Part shown: in pieces, positions 1 through 7,760 of the stretch | Layout of the letters: each line of letters starts with the position of its first letter | Position numbering within the stretch: the first letter of the stretch is position 1 | Origin: Lachnospiraceae bacterium | Lineage (GTDB): Bacteria; Bacillota; Clostridia; Lachnospirales; Lachnospiraceae | DNA: 39,599 nt | Assembly (NCBI GenBank): GCA_022764465.1 | Contig: JALERL010000019.1 | Location: 1-39,599, forward strand | Direction: 5' to 3' | The notes under the pieces: model-generated | Seen by the model: the letters and a program-made list of their open reading frames with translations, nothing else | Databases searched by the model: none | What the model was told of the DNA's origin: nothing | Program-made: the position numbers and the translations under genes

Positions 1-848
1 TATAAGATGGATTTCCGCATTTTCTCCACAAGTTCATATGGTACATACATCCGCCCAAGTCCGGTGCCAAGCTGGATCTTGGGCTTATTTTCACCATGAA
101 AGTCGGAACCGCCGGAGAGCAGTAAATGGTGTCGGCGGGCAAGCTCTTTGATGTTTCGCTCATCGACGGCATGATAGGTGGAATAGATTGCTTCGATGCC
201 ATCTAATCCGGCACTGCATAGTTTTTGTACAAATGTATCAAGTGCATCATCACTGAAGTGATAGAGGATCGGGTGGGCAAGAAAAGCAAGTCCGCCTGCC
301 TGATGGATCAGTCCGATGGCATCGACCGGAGAGATCTTTTTGCGTGGTACAAAGCAGCAACAGTGATCACCGAGATATTTTGCAAATACGGTATTCCGGT
401 CGGCGACCAGTTGGTGTTCGACCAGATATCTTGCGATATTTGCACGCGTGATGACACAGTCCGGGTTTTCCGCCAGAAGATCTTCGTAATCGATTACAAG
501 ACCATGTTCTGCCAGCAGTTCTACCATTTTCCGGTTACGGTTTTTTCGCCCGTCCTGAAATTCTTTTAAATGTATCTGTACTGTCTGGTCTGCCGGATCG
601 ATCAAAAGTCCGAGCATATGCACTTCTTTGTTCTCGTATTCGCAGGAAAGCTCCACGCCCGGAAGGATCTCAAGCTTTGGATAAGCGGAAGCGGCAGCAA
701 GTGCCTCCGGAACACCGGCTACGGTATCGTGATCGGTCAGAGCCATGGCACGAAGTTCCTTTGCGGCAGCAAGTGCCACAAGTTCTTTTGGGGTATAAGT
801 ACCATCGGAAAAGGTGGAATGTACATGAAGGTCAACGGCATTGTTCAT
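1..848 (-). CDS. PHP-domain metal-dependent phosphoesterase (TrpH/YciV-like), 3' end outside window
   Basis: Translating the minus strand from the ATG at 848 gives an open frame to the window edge (282 complete codons). It begins MNNAVDLHVHSTFSDGTY and shows the PHP metal-binding signatures in order: HVHSTFSDG at the N-terminus, LTDHDT, PGVELS, AHP, and GSDFHG near the end. PHP proteins of this type are cytoplasmic metal-dependent phosphoesterases; the E. coli relative YciV/TrpH acts as a 5'-3' exonuclease and 3',5'-nucleotide bisphosphate phosphatase. The exact substrate here is an inference. A GAGGA ribosome site lies 7 nt upstream of the ATG. The gene is divergent from the membrane-protein gene at 1201, with a structured repeat between them. 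The frame is open at base 1, so the C-terminus is not seen. Confidence 0.88.
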   Translation of the reverse strand, partial: MNNAVDLHVHSTFSDGTYTPKELVALAAAKELRAMALTDHDTVAGVPEALAAASAYPKLEILPGVELSCEYENKEVHMLGLLIDPADQTVQIHLKEFQDGRKNRNRKMVELLAEHGLVIDYEDLLAENPDCVITRANIARYLVEHQLVADRNTVFAKYLGDHCCCFVPRKKISPVDAIGLIHQAGGLAFLAHPILYHFSDDALDTFVQKLCSAGLDGIEAIYSTYHAVDERNIKELARRHHLLLSGGSDFHGENKPKIQLGTGLGRMYVPYELVEKMRKSIL

Positions 849-905
849 AGCATGTTCCTCGATTCTGTTAATATATAAATGATATAGCTTGCTTATGTAT
901 GTTTC

Positions 906-1100
906 TTCGCAGTGCAAGCTCAGAAATCACCAAGTATAAATAATAATTGCAATTTCTCCGTTCTGCGAACTTTCGAAATTGCAACAAACATTCACAATCC
1001 GGATTACCATCCTGCTTGCTCATGTTTGTTTATCTGTCAAATAGATAAGCAATTTTGTCTGCAAGCAGCCACATTGCTTATCTGCTTGACAGAATTATTA
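906..1100. repeat. Structured intergenic repeat, copy 1
   Basis: This 195-bp stretch lies between divergent genes and is repeated in diverged form at 14251-14480. Both copies begin TTCGCAGTG and end TTGACAGAATTATTA. The sequence can fold into a 10-bp stem (947-956 with 975-984) holding an inner hairpin GTTC-TGC-GAAC (960-970). A long outer stem follows, pairing 1033-1040 with 1086-1093 and 1044-1053 with 1073-1082, and capped by CTGCAAGCAG (1059-1068). CTGCTTGC at 1012-1019 can also pair with GCAAGCAG in that cap, giving an alternative or pseudoknotted fold. Base changes between the copies preserve the pairing. It ends just before the promoter of the gene at 1201. Whether it acts as RNA, as DNA or as a mobile repeat is unknown. 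Confidence 0.75.
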
Positions 1101-1127
1101 GTTCATTATAACACATGGAATTTCTTC

Positions 1128-1155
1128 TTGCAAAATGATCTACATGTGTTATACT
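1128..1155 (+). promoter_or_regulatory. Putative sigma-A promoter for gene at 1201
   Basis: TTGCAA (1128-1133) and TATACT (1150-1155) are separated by 16 bp, about 45 bp upstream of the start codon. A GGAGAGG-like ribosome site lies between them and the ATG. Confidence 0.6.
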
Positions 1156-1200
1156 GTAATAGGTAACTAGTACAATAATCAATGGAGAGGATTTTAGATT

Positions 1201-2952
1201 ATGGGAAAAAAGAAGTACAGGAATCAGGAAGCAGGGCGTGTCAGTAAGGCACCGGCAGTTGCACTGACGGTGATCTGGATTGTCTGGGTAGCACTCATGT
1301 ATTATCTGCTGCTTCCGGCAATTAATATTCATTCGGTGGGTTTGTGGCTGTTTGTGATTTTGATCTGTGCACTGCCGGCAGGTATCTTTTTTATTCTGCA
1401 CCGGCTGATCGTGGGTGGTACGAAGCAGGCAGATACCATTGGCAAGGGTGCAGGGATCAGCTTTGCAGTGGCAGGAGTCGGACTTCTGATGTTTGTTTTA
1501 CTTGGATTCTTCGGTTCAAAGATGTTTCATGCAGCAGCGTATGCTTCGGTCTTAGAGCCGAAGGAGTATAATTTTACCGAGGATCTTGACCAGGCAACTG
1601 CAATATCAAAGATTGCGCTGATGGATACCGACAGTGCGATTTTACTTGGTAACCGTGAGATCGGAAGTCTGTCAGAGGTGGTCAGCCAGTATAACGTATC
1701 TGAGGATTATAGCCAGATCGATCTTTTCGGCAGTCCGGTGAAGGTGTCTGCGTTGGATTATGCCGGATTTTTCAAGTATATGGGCAATAAGGCGAACGGT
1801 GTTCCGGGTTATGTCAAGGTAGATCCGGTCGGTCAGAGTGCAGAGTACGTTGCGATGGATCAGGGCATGAACTATGTGCCGTCCGCTTATTTTTTCAAGG
1901 ATTTAAAGCGTCATTTAAGAGCGCAGTATCCGACGAAGATCTTTTATAATATTCATTTTGAAATCGATGAGGATGGCAATCCTTATTACGTTGCAAGTGT
2001 TGCAGACTATACGATCGGTGTATTTGGCGGCGAGACCGTACAGGGGGCGATCGTCTGTAACCCGGTAGACGGTAGCAGTACCTATTATCCGGTTGCCGAG
2101 ATTCCTTCATGGGTAGATGATGTCTTTGACGGTGATCTGTTAGTCGAGCAGTATGACTGGTACGGAGAACTTTCAAACGGATTCTTAAACAGTATTTTCG
2201 GGAAAAAGGGCTGTAAAAAGTGTACCGAGACGATTGACACAGACAGCAGCGATGATGACGAGGATGATGACGCAGGGTACACACCGGATTACGGTTATGT
2301 GGCAAAGGATGGGGATATCTGGATCTATACCGGAGTGACATCGGTCAATGACGATGCATCGAATATCGGATTCATTCTGGTGAATGAGCGTACCTCTGAG
2401 GCACATTATTATACGGTGGCGGGCGCCGACGAAAGTTCTGCCATGTCAGCAGCAGAAGGTGAGGTACAGGAGAAGCGTTACCGTGCATCCTTCCCTTCCC
2501 TGATCAATGTAGATGAACAGCCTACCTATGTGATGGTGTTAAAGGATGCAAGCGGGATCGTCAAGTTATATGCCATGGTCAATGTAGAATCTTATAATAA
2601 GGTTACAACCGCAGCAGCCTTGGATGAATGTTTTGCAAAATACCGCAAGCTGATCGGTTCGAACGGATCGGAAGAACCAGATGAAACGGATTTGGCAGCA
2701 GATGAGAATACGGATGCAGATACAGAAGAAACCGAGACACGTGAATTCACGGTCACCGGAATAAAATATGTTGACATTGACGGGAACACGTATGTATACT
2801 TAACAGGTGATGATGATGCTTTATATAAGATGAAGTTCTCCGAGGATGAGAATCTGATCTATGTAAAAAAGGACGATCATTTACAGACAGAATGCGTACA
2901 GGGAAGTGGAAAAGCATACCGGATGAAGTCATTTGAAGTGAAAAATGACTAA
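1201..2952 (+). CDS. Large membrane protein of unknown function
   Basis: I do not recognise a named family for this 583-residue protein. The N-terminus is basic (MGKKKYRNQ) and is followed by three hydrophobic segments at about residues 18-39, 47-69 and 83-105. The remaining roughly 475 residues are soluble and acidic. They contain a CKKC pair (residues 338-341), an Asp-rich run at about 346-358 and another acidic Thr/Glu/Asp-rich linker near 500-525. Three segments after a cytoplasmic start would put the large domain outside the cell; this is a topology inference. A ribosome site GGAGAGG precedes the ATG. The gene is monocistronic: its own promoter lies upstream, and the infC promoter begins 15 bp after its stop. 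It resembles long hypothetical proteins common in Lachnospiraceae; no enzymatic motif is visible. Confidence 0.85.
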   Translation: MGKKKYRNQEAGRVSKAPAVALTVIWIVWVALMYYLLLPAINIHSVGLWLFVILICALPAGIFFILHRLIVGGTKQADTIGKGAGISFAVAGVGLLMFVLLGFFGSKMFHAAAYASVLEPKEYNFTEDLDQATAISKIALMDTDSAILLGNREIGSLSEVVSQYNVSEDYSQIDLFGSPVKVSALDYAGFFKYMGNKANGVPGYVKVDPVGQSAEYVAMDQGMNYVPSAYFFKDLKRHLRAQYPTKIFYNIHFEIDEDGNPYYVASVADYTIGVFGGETVQGAIVCNPVDGSSTYYPVAEIPSWVDDVFDGDLLVEQYDWYGELSNGFLNSIFGKKGCKKCTETIDTDSSDDDEDDDAGYTPDYGYVAKDGDIWIYTGVTSVNDDASNIGFILVNERTSEAHYYTVAGADESSAMSAAEGEVQEKRYRASFPSLINVDEQPTYVMVLKDASGIVKLYAMVNVESYNKVTTAAALDECFAKYRKLIGSNGSEEPDETDLAADENTDADTEETETREFTVTGIKYVDIDGNTYVYLTGDDDALYKMKFSEDENLIYVKKDDHLQTECVQGSGKAYRMKSFEVKND

Positions 2953-2967
2953 AATACGATTTTGCGG

Positions 2968-2996
2968 TTGACGTTTCGACATACCTGTGTTATGAT
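2968..2996 (+). promoter_or_regulatory. Promoter of the infC operon
   Basis: TTGACG (2968-2973) and TATGAT (2991-2996) are spaced by exactly 17 bp. They lie just upstream of the structured infC leader. Confidence 0.75.
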
Positions 2997-3002
2997 GTCT
3001 AA

Positions 3003-3122
3003 GTTGTAATAAGCAAAGTAGAGTATCCACTCTCACCTTAGCGCAATTAAGCGACTAAGCGTCATTATATGAGATTATGTTTTGAATCTTGAAAGTGGAT
3101 AGTCTGCCTATCCACTTTTTTC
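3003..3122 (+). ncRNA. infC-rpmI-rplT leader with attenuator (L20-leader type)
   Basis: The 5' leader holds a canonical terminator: AAGTGGATAG (3093-3102), a 5-nt loop, CTATCCACTT (3108-3117), then a T run. An upstream segment TATCCACT (3024-3031) can pair with AGTGGATA (3094-3101), so forming that long-range helix would disrupt the terminator. Between the two lies a small hairpin, CTTAGCGC paired with GCGACTAAG (3037-3059). In Firmicutes this operon is known to be repressed by its product L20 binding a leader of this architecture. That L20 is the effector here is inferred from that precedent. Confidence 0.75.
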
Positions 3123-3150
3123 ATTTATATTAATTTGGAGGTGCACGACC

Positions 3151-3657
3151 ATTAGCGATTTAATGATCAACGAACAAATCAGAGATAAGGAAGTCCGCCT
3201 GATTGGTGAAGACGGAGAACAGCTTGGCATTATGTCAGCGAGAGAAGCTTATAAGCTTGCACAGGATGCAGACCTTGATCTTGTAAAGATTGCTCCTACT
3301 GCAAAGCCACCGGTATGTAAGATTATCGATTACGGTAAATACCGTTATGAGCTTGCAAGAAAAGAAAAAGAAGCAAAGAAAAAACAGAAAACTGTTGAGA
3401 TCAAAGAAATCCGTATGTCACCAAACATCGATAGTAACGATCTGAATACAAAAATGAATGCTGCGAAGAAGTTTCTTTCTAAGGGAGATAAGGTCAAGGT
3501 GACCTTACGTTTCCGTGGTAGAGAAATGGCACACATGCAGGCAAGCAAGCATATTCTTGATGACTTCGCAAAAGAGCTTGCGGAAGTAGCAGTAGTGGAA
3601 AAAGCACCGAAGCTGGAAGGCAGAAGCATCAGCATGGTGTTGGCAGAGAAAAAATAA
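3151..3657 (+). CDS. infC: Translation initiation factor IF-3, probable AUU start
   Basis: IF-3 binds the 30S subunit, prevents premature 50S joining and checks start-codon and initiator tRNA pairing. The protein has the usual two-domain layout: an N-terminal domain ([21 protein letters not shown]), a Lys-rich linker around residues 70-80, and a C-terminal domain with [14 protein letters not shown] place the start at ATT 3151 rather than the ATG at 3163. GGAGGTG (3138-3144) is 6 nt from ATT but 18 nt from the ATG. The extra residues (start-S-D-L) match the N-terminus of other IF-3 proteins, and AUU or AUA starts are known for infC in E. coli and Bacillus. This gives 168 residues. It is the first gene of infC-rpmI-rplT. 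Confidence 0.93.
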   Translation: MSDLMINEQIRDKEVRLIGEDGEQLGIMSAREAYKLAQDADLDLVKIAPTAKPPVCKIIDYGKYRYELARKEKEAKKKQKTVEIKEIRMSPNIDSNDLNTKMNAAKKFLSKGDKVKVTLRFRGREMAHMQASKHILDDFAKELAEVAVVEKAPKLEGRSISMVLAEKK

Positions 3658-3680
3658 TTTATTTTAAGGAGGAACATATC

Positions 3681-3878
3681 ATGCCAAAAATGAAAACAAA
3701 CAGAGCCGCTGCAAAGCGTTTCAAAGCAACAGGAACAGGAAAATTAAAAAGAAATAAAGCTTATAAGAGACATATCTTAACAAAGAAAACAACAAAGAAT
3801 AAGAGAAATCTTAGAAAAGCAACAACTGTTGATACATCCAATGTTAAGAATATGAAGAAGATTTTACCATATTTATAA
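3681..3878 (+). CDS. rpmI: 50S ribosomal protein L35
   Basis: A 65-residue, highly basic protein starting [20 protein letters not shown] and containing [17 protein letters not shown], which is diagnostic for bacterial L35. L35 is a small 50S component. The length matches the family (64-66 residues). The ribosome site AAGGAGG lies 8 nt upstream of the ATG. It is the middle gene of infC-rpmI-rplT, 23 nt after infC and 24 nt before rplT. Confidence 0.98.
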   Translation: MPKMKTNRAAAKRFKATGTGKLKRNKAYKRHILTKKTTKNKRNLRKATTVDTSNVKNMKKILPYL

Positions 3879-3902
3879 GAATTAGTTAAGGAGGATTGAA
3901 AA

Positions 3903-4259
3903 ATGGCAAGAGTAAAAGGCGGCTTAGGCGCTAAGAAAAGACATAATAGAACATTAAAATTAGCAAAGGGCTACAGAGGAGCTAGATCAAAACAGTACAG
4001 AGTTGCAAAACAGTCTGTTATGAGAGCCTTAACAAGTTCTTATGCTGGTAGAAAACAGAGAAAGAGACAGTTCAGACAGTTATGGATTGCTCGTATCAAC
4101 GCAGCAGCAAGAATGAACGGATTATCTTACAGCAAATTCATGTATGGATTAAAGTTAGCCGGTGTTGAGATGAACCGTAAGATGTTAGCTGAGATGGCTG
4201 TTAACGATGCAGCTGGATTTGCTACATTAGCAGAGCTTGCAAAATCCAAGCTTGCTTAA
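3903..4259 (+). CDS. rplT: 50S ribosomal protein L20
   Basis: A 118-residue protein starting [20 protein letters not shown], with the long basic N-terminal helix and a globular C-terminal domain (residues ~60-118, including [18 protein letters not shown]). This is the standard L20 layout and length. L20 binds 23S rRNA early in 50S assembly. In Firmicutes it also represses its own operon through the leader. AAGGAGG lies 8 nt before the start. It is the last gene of the operon and is followed by a strong terminator. Confidence 0.98.
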   Translation: MARVKGGLGAKKRHNRTLKLAKGYRGARSKQYRVAKQSVMRALTSSYAGRKQRKRQFRQLWIARINAAARMNGLSYSKFMYGLKLAGVEMNRKMLAEMAVNDAAGFATLAELAKSKLA

Positions 4260-4292
4260 TCGGTATCAGAAGATATACTATTTGATGAATAG

Positions 4293-4328
4293 AAAGAGGA
4301 CAGAAGCATTTGCGTCTGTCCTCTTTTT
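4293..4328 (+). terminator. Terminator after rplT
   Basis: A 12-bp perfect stem, AAAGAGGACAGA (4293-4304) with TCTGTCCTCTTT (4315-4326), is followed by a T run. The A-rich left flank means it could also work on the minus strand for the convergent AraC gene. Confidence 0.9.
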
Positions 4329-4344
4329 GCGTGGGGATGAAAAG

Positions 4345-5175
4345 CTAGGAGAGATTCTTTTTGCGGTATTCTCTTGGCGGCATTCCCTTTAACTTATGGA
4401 AGGTCTTTGAAAAATACAGTCCGTTGTCAAAGCCGACGGAATTGGCGATGGCATTGATCGAGAGTGAAGAATGCTCAAGCAGATGGCAGGACTGGCGGAT
4501 GCGGAAGGCAGTCAGATATTCTTTTGGGGACTGTTGCAGGATCGTCTCGAAGGAACGGAAGAGGTGGCTGCGGCTGACACCGACATAGTGGGCAATATCC
4601 TCCACCGTGATCGGGAAGGAATAATTGGCAGAAATATAGGAGATCGCAGTCTGCACATAGCTTCCGGCGGTGTTTAACTGCTCGTTGGTGTTTGCATGCT
4701 TCATAAAAAGTGCAAGTGTCTGATAGAGCCTGCCGGTCATTTCTACCGATTCCATGAATCCGTTGCCACGGGCATCATAGATACCAAGCAGATGCTCCTT
4801 GATGGTATCGGAGATTGGTCCGGTCGGAATCACCGGATGATCCTTTGAAAAGTCGGTTGCATTTAAGATCGCGGTGGCATCACTGCCGTTAAATCCCACC
4901 CAGGCATATTCCCAGGGAGTCTGTTTGTCGGCAAAGTAAGTGATCTCGGTCTGTGGATAGATCAGGAACGTATCACCGGCATGCAGGGTATAGGTGGCAT
5001 TCGGTGTCTGGTAATAGCCGCTTCCGGACAGCACGTGATGGATCAGGTAATGATCACGTACACCCGGTCCCCACTGATAGGCAGGTTCGCATTTCTGGAA
5101 GCCGACATTGTAGACGGCAAGTGAAACAAGCTCACGTTTGCTGTTTTTGTAGGAATTCTTATATTTCTGTTCCAT
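4345..5175 (-). CDS. AraC-family transcriptional regulator with cupin sensor domain
   Basis: A 276-residue cytoplasmic DNA-binding regulator. The N-terminal half is an AraC-type cupin: YLIHHVLSGSGYYQT and LHAGDTFLIYPQ, near residues 45-80. The C-terminal ~100 residues carry two helix-turn-helix units, including ITVEDIAHYVGVSRSHLFRS and INAIANSVGFDNGLYFSKTF followed by the P-x-x-Y-R terminal motif. This is the MsmR/RafR-like layout usually linked to sugar-responsive activation; the ligand is not evident. The start is at ATG 5175, with AAGGA 9-10 nt upstream; a longer upstream frame overlaps the promoter and is unlikely. It is divergent from galE, so galE control is possible but unproven. Confidence 0.92.
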   Translation of the reverse strand: MEQKYKNSYKNSKRELVSLAVYNVGFQKCEPAYQWGPGVRDHYLIHHVLSGSGYYQTPNATYTLHAGDTFLIYPQTEITYFADKQTPWEYAWVGFNGSDATAILNATDFSKDHPVIPTGPISDTIKEHLLGIYDARGNGFMESVEMTGRLYQTLALFMKHANTNEQLNTAGSYVQTAISYISANYSFPITVEDIAHYVGVSRSHLFRSFETILQQSPKEYLTAFRIRQSCHLLEHSSLSINAIANSVGFDNGLYFSKTFHKLKGMPPREYRKKNLS

Positions 5176-5209
5176 GGCAGGTGTCCTTTCGGTTTGAACT
5201 GTTACCATC

Positions 5210-5238
5210 ATTATAAGCAGGAAACCGGTATAATGCAA
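5210..5238 (-). promoter_or_regulatory. Promoter of the AraC-family gene
   Basis: On the minus strand, TTGCAT (5238-5233) and TATAAT (5215-5210) are separated by 17 bp, 35 nt upstream of the start codon. This near-consensus match also supports the short start at 5175. Confidence 0.8.
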
Positions 5239-5375
5239 CAAAATGACATATATGTTATACATTTTCTCCTATTATTCAGCTGGAAGATGAATTATACTGA
5301 CAGTAGATAAAGCGAAAGAACATTGCTTTACAGGAAAAGTATATGCAACATTTTTGTTGAAAGTAAGAATATCAT

Positions 5376-5404
5376 TTGGCATTTATCAGACAAAATGATA
5401 CAAT
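5376..5404 (+). promoter_or_regulatory. Promoter of galE
   Basis: TTGGCA (5376-5381) and TACAAT (5399-5404) are separated by 17 bp. A small palindrome, CAACA-TTTT-TGTTG, sits just upstream (5347-5360) and could be an operator; this is only a guess. The rest of the divergent region 5239-5375 shows nothing else I can name. Confidence 0.7.
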
Positions 5405-5474
5405 GAAATCAGGCATATCATGTGGAGTAGTTTCACATGTAGTATATAGGATTAAGGAAAAGGAGCGTGGGCAT

Positions 5475-6491
5475 ATGGCAATTTTAGTAGCAGGCGGAGC
5501 AGGTTATATTGGCAGTCACACATGTGTAGAGCTGTTGGATGCAGGATATGATGTTGTTGTATACGACAATCTTGCAAATTCCAGCGAGAAGTCCTTAGAG
5601 CGTGTAGAAGCATTAACCGGAAAAAAGGTTACCTTTTATAAGGGGGATGTTTTAGACCGCGAACGGTTAGACGAAGTATTTAAAAAGGAACAGATTGAAA
5701 GCTGTATTAACTTTGCCGGCTTAAAGGCAGTCGGTGAATCCGTTGCAAAGCCTTGGGAATACTACAATAACAACATTGCAGGAACATTGACACTGGTGGA
5801 TGTGATGCGTAAGAATGGCTGTAAGAACATTATTTTCTCATCTTCGGCAACCGTCTATGGTGATCCGGTGATGATCCCGATCACAGAGGAGTGCCCGAAG
5901 GGACAGTGTACGAATCCATACGGCTGGACAAAGTCCATGTTAGAGCAGATCCTTATGGATATCCAGAAGGCAGATCCGGAATGGAATGTGATCCTTCTTC
6001 GTTACTTCAATCCGATCGGTGCACATCCGTCAGGAACGATGGGAGAGAATCCAAACGGTATCCCGAACAATCTGATGCCTTATATCACACAGGTAGCAGT
6101 CGGAAAGTTAAAAGAACTTGGCGTATTCGGCAATGACTATGATACACCGGATGGAACAGGTGTCAGAGATTACATCCATGTCGTAGATCTTGCGATCGGT
6201 CATGTAAAGGCAGTCAAGAAGTTAGAGGATAACGAGGGACTTTCCATCTACAACTTAGGAACCGGTCATGGTTACAGCGTATTGGATATCGTAAAGAACT
6301 TCGAGGAAGCAAACGGAGTCAAGATCCCATACACAATCAAGCCAAGACGTCCGGGTGACATTGCAACCTGTTACTGCGATCCATCCAAGGCAAAGCGTGA
6401 GCTTGGCTGGGAAGCAAAATACGGCATCCGCGAGATGTGTGCAGATTCCTGGAGATGGCAGAAGAACAATCCAAACGGATATGAAGATTAA
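5475..6491 (+). CDS. galE: UDP-glucose 4-epimerase
   Basis: GalE interconverts UDP-glucose and UDP-galactose with tightly bound NAD and works in the Leloir pathway and in envelope glycan precursor supply. The 338-residue length is the family standard. The NAD-binding motif GGAGYIGSH is at residues 7-15 and the catalytic Tyr149-Lys153 lie in NPYGWTK. The Ser-rich SSSATVYGD and [13 protein letters not shown] blocks are also typical of GalE. The start is ATG 5475, with AGGAG 9 nt upstream; an upstream in-frame ATG lies inside the promoter and is rejected. It stands alone, divergent from an AraC regulator and closed by a terminator. Confidence 0.97.
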   Translation: MAILVAGGAGYIGSHTCVELLDAGYDVVVYDNLANSSEKSLERVEALTGKKVTFYKGDVLDRERLDEVFKKEQIESCINFAGLKAVGESVAKPWEYYNNNIAGTLTLVDVMRKNGCKNIIFSSSATVYGDPVMIPITEECPKGQCTNPYGWTKSMLEQILMDIQKADPEWNVILLRYFNPIGAHPSGTMGENPNGIPNNLMPYITQVAVGKLKELGVFGNDYDTPDGTGVRDYIHVVDLAIGHVKAVKKLEDNEGLSIYNLGTGHGYSVLDIVKNFEEANGVKIPYTIKPRRPGDIATCYCDPSKAKRELGWEAKYGIREMCADSWRWQKNNPNGYED

Positions 6492-6527
6492 AGATTTGGC
6501 AATTATTATATAGGATAATATTGATAG

Positions 6528-6563
6528 AAAACCGGTTATTTCAATTGAAGTGACCGGTTTTTT
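6528..6563 (+). terminator. Terminator after galE
   Basis: AAAACCGGT (6528-6536) pairs with ACCGGTTTT (6553-6561), followed by further T residues. Confidence 0.85.
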
Positions 6564-6801
6564 GCATGGGACCTCTATTCTTTATTTGCGTTTTTAGCTG
6601 CGAGTGAAATCCACTGCTTACGAAAACCACAAGTGAAGCCTTTGCTGAACTTGTATGGTTGTAGTTGGCAGTTAGTTCACGATGAGCGTTGCAAATGTTT
6701 GCGGAACATAGTTTGTGTATTTTGTCAATTACAAAATTTGAAAACATTTTTTGACACCCGGATCATATAATATAGGGAAAGAATACAGGACCGGGGAATG
6801 T
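6564..6801. other. Non-coding stretch with a diverged half of the 31.5-kb inverted-repeat element
   Basis: No convincing gene lies between galE and the DapF-like gene. Bases 6717-6765 align without gaps to 31522-31570, with 33 of 49 identical by my count. The match ends in a shared TTTTTGACACCCG(A/G)ATC-type block followed by a TATA-rich segment. The TTGACA here (6751-6756) is only 9 bp from TATAAT (6766-6771), which is too close for a normal promoter. The sequence at 6590-6716 resembles no gene I know. Confidence 0.45.
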
Positions 6802-7668
6802 ATGCAGAAATTCCTGACATTGAAAAAGTATCATGGATTAGGCAATGATTATCTGGTGCTTGATCCGAATAAGAATGAGATCCGGATGCAGGAACGTCAT
6901 ATTGTGCGGATGTGCAGGCGCAATATCGGTGTGGGGGCAGATGGAATACTGTATGGACCACTGATGGAGCATGGAAAAATCTATGTGAAGATCTTTAATC
7001 CGGATGGAAGTGAAGCGGAACGGAGTGGAAATGGTGTCCGTATTTTTGCAAAGTATCTGTTAGATGAGGGCTACATAAAAAGAAAATCGTTTGTGCTGAC
7101 GACAAAGGCAGGCGATGTGACGATTGAATTCTTAAGTGAAGATGGAAGCCGGATGCGTGTCAATATGGGGCAGGCACGGTTTGCAGGTGCTCCACTGCCA
7201 AGGATTAAAAAGCGGGATGGAAGTCTGGTCACGGATGAGATCGTCAATGAACCATTGATCTTTCACGATAGCCTCTACAATGCAACCTGTGTTTCGATGG
7301 GGAATCCGAACTGCGTCATTATGATGGAAGAAGTCAATGATAAAAAGGCGAAGGCGCTCGGACCGTATGTAGAGAATGCGCCTTATTTTCCACAGCGGAT
7401 CAATATGCAGCTTTGCCATGTGATCGATAAAGGGCATATTCAGGTAGAAATCTATGAGCGGGGAGCCGGATATACGTTAGCGTCCGGAACAGGTGCCTGT
7501 GCAGCGGCAGCGGCGGCTTACCGGATGGGACTGACCGGTGCAGATGTCCGTGTGGAGATGCCGGGCGGGGATCTGCGCGTGGAGATTGCGGATGATATGA
7601 CGGTATATCTAACCGGCGAGGTGGAGAAAATTGCCTCGATTGAGGTCGCAGAGAACTTTTTTGCTTAA
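6802..7668 (+). CDS. DapF-like isomerase with both catalytic cysteines replaced by serine
   Basis: A 288-residue protein with the complete diaminopimelate epimerase fold pattern: HGLGND (11-16), NPDGSEAERSGNG (66-78), MGNPNCV (166-172) and ERGAGYTLASGTGACA (219-234). DapF converts LL- to meso-diaminopimelate with two cysteines acting as base and acid. Here those positions are Ser75 (AGT, 7024-7026) and Ser228 (TCC, 7483-7485), while the glycine-rich phosphate-like loops around them are intact. This is either a divergent subfamily with a different substrate or mechanism, or a non-epimerase paralogue, so I give no dapF symbol. The start is ATG 6802, with a GGGGA-type ribosome site. It precedes argS, which has its own promoter. 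Confidence 0.85.
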   Translation: MQKFLTLKKYHGLGNDYLVLDPNKNEIRMQERHIVRMCRRNIGVGADGILYGPLMEHGKIYVKIFNPDGSEAERSGNGVRIFAKYLLDEGYIKRKSFVLTTKAGDVTIEFLSEDGSRMRVNMGQARFAGAPLPRIKKRDGSLVTDEIVNEPLIFHDSLYNATCVSMGNPNCVIMMEEVNDKKAKALGPYVENAPYFPQRINMQLCHVIDKGHIQVEIYERGAGYTLASGTGACAAAAAAYRMGLTGADVRVEMPGGDLRVEIADDMTVYLTGEVEKIASIEVAENFFA

Positions 7669-7675
7669 AAAAGTT

Positions 7676-7704
7676 TTGACATTTACGGCTACAGTGTATA
7701 GAAT
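7676..7704 (+). promoter_or_regulatory. Promoter of argS
   Basis: TTGACA (7676-7681) and TAGAAT (7699-7704) have a 17-bp spacer, 56 bp before the argS start. Confidence 0.8.
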
Positions 7705-7760
7705 AGAAAAAGCGACATTTGTCAGAGTTTGTGACGTGACAATGAAAGGAACGAAGGACA

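Noticed and set aside
225-878. Plus-strand open frames at the left edge
   Set aside because: They are antisense to the PHP-domain gene, whose motifs and ribosome site on the minus strand are clear.
1086-1105. TTGACA at the end of repeat copy 1 as a promoter -35
   Set aside because: It is the arm of the TCTGTCAA/TTGACAGA stem. The nearest TATAAC lies 15 bp away in copy 1 and only 7 bp away in copy 2, while better-spaced promoters lie further downstream in both copies.
912-1166. Small open frame across repeat copy 1
   Set aside because: It has no ribosome site, covers the structured repeat and the promoter, and is not kept in copy 2.
6541-6747. Minus-strand 68-codon frame between galE and the DapF-like gene as a small gene or gene remnant
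   Set aside because: It has no ribosome site or recognisable family, and it overlaps the galE terminator. I cannot support more than non-coding sequence.
6751-6771. TTGACA...TATAAT as the promoter of the DapF-like gene
   Set aside because: The two boxes are only 9 bp apart. The block is instead shared with the inverted-repeat element at 31554-31571.
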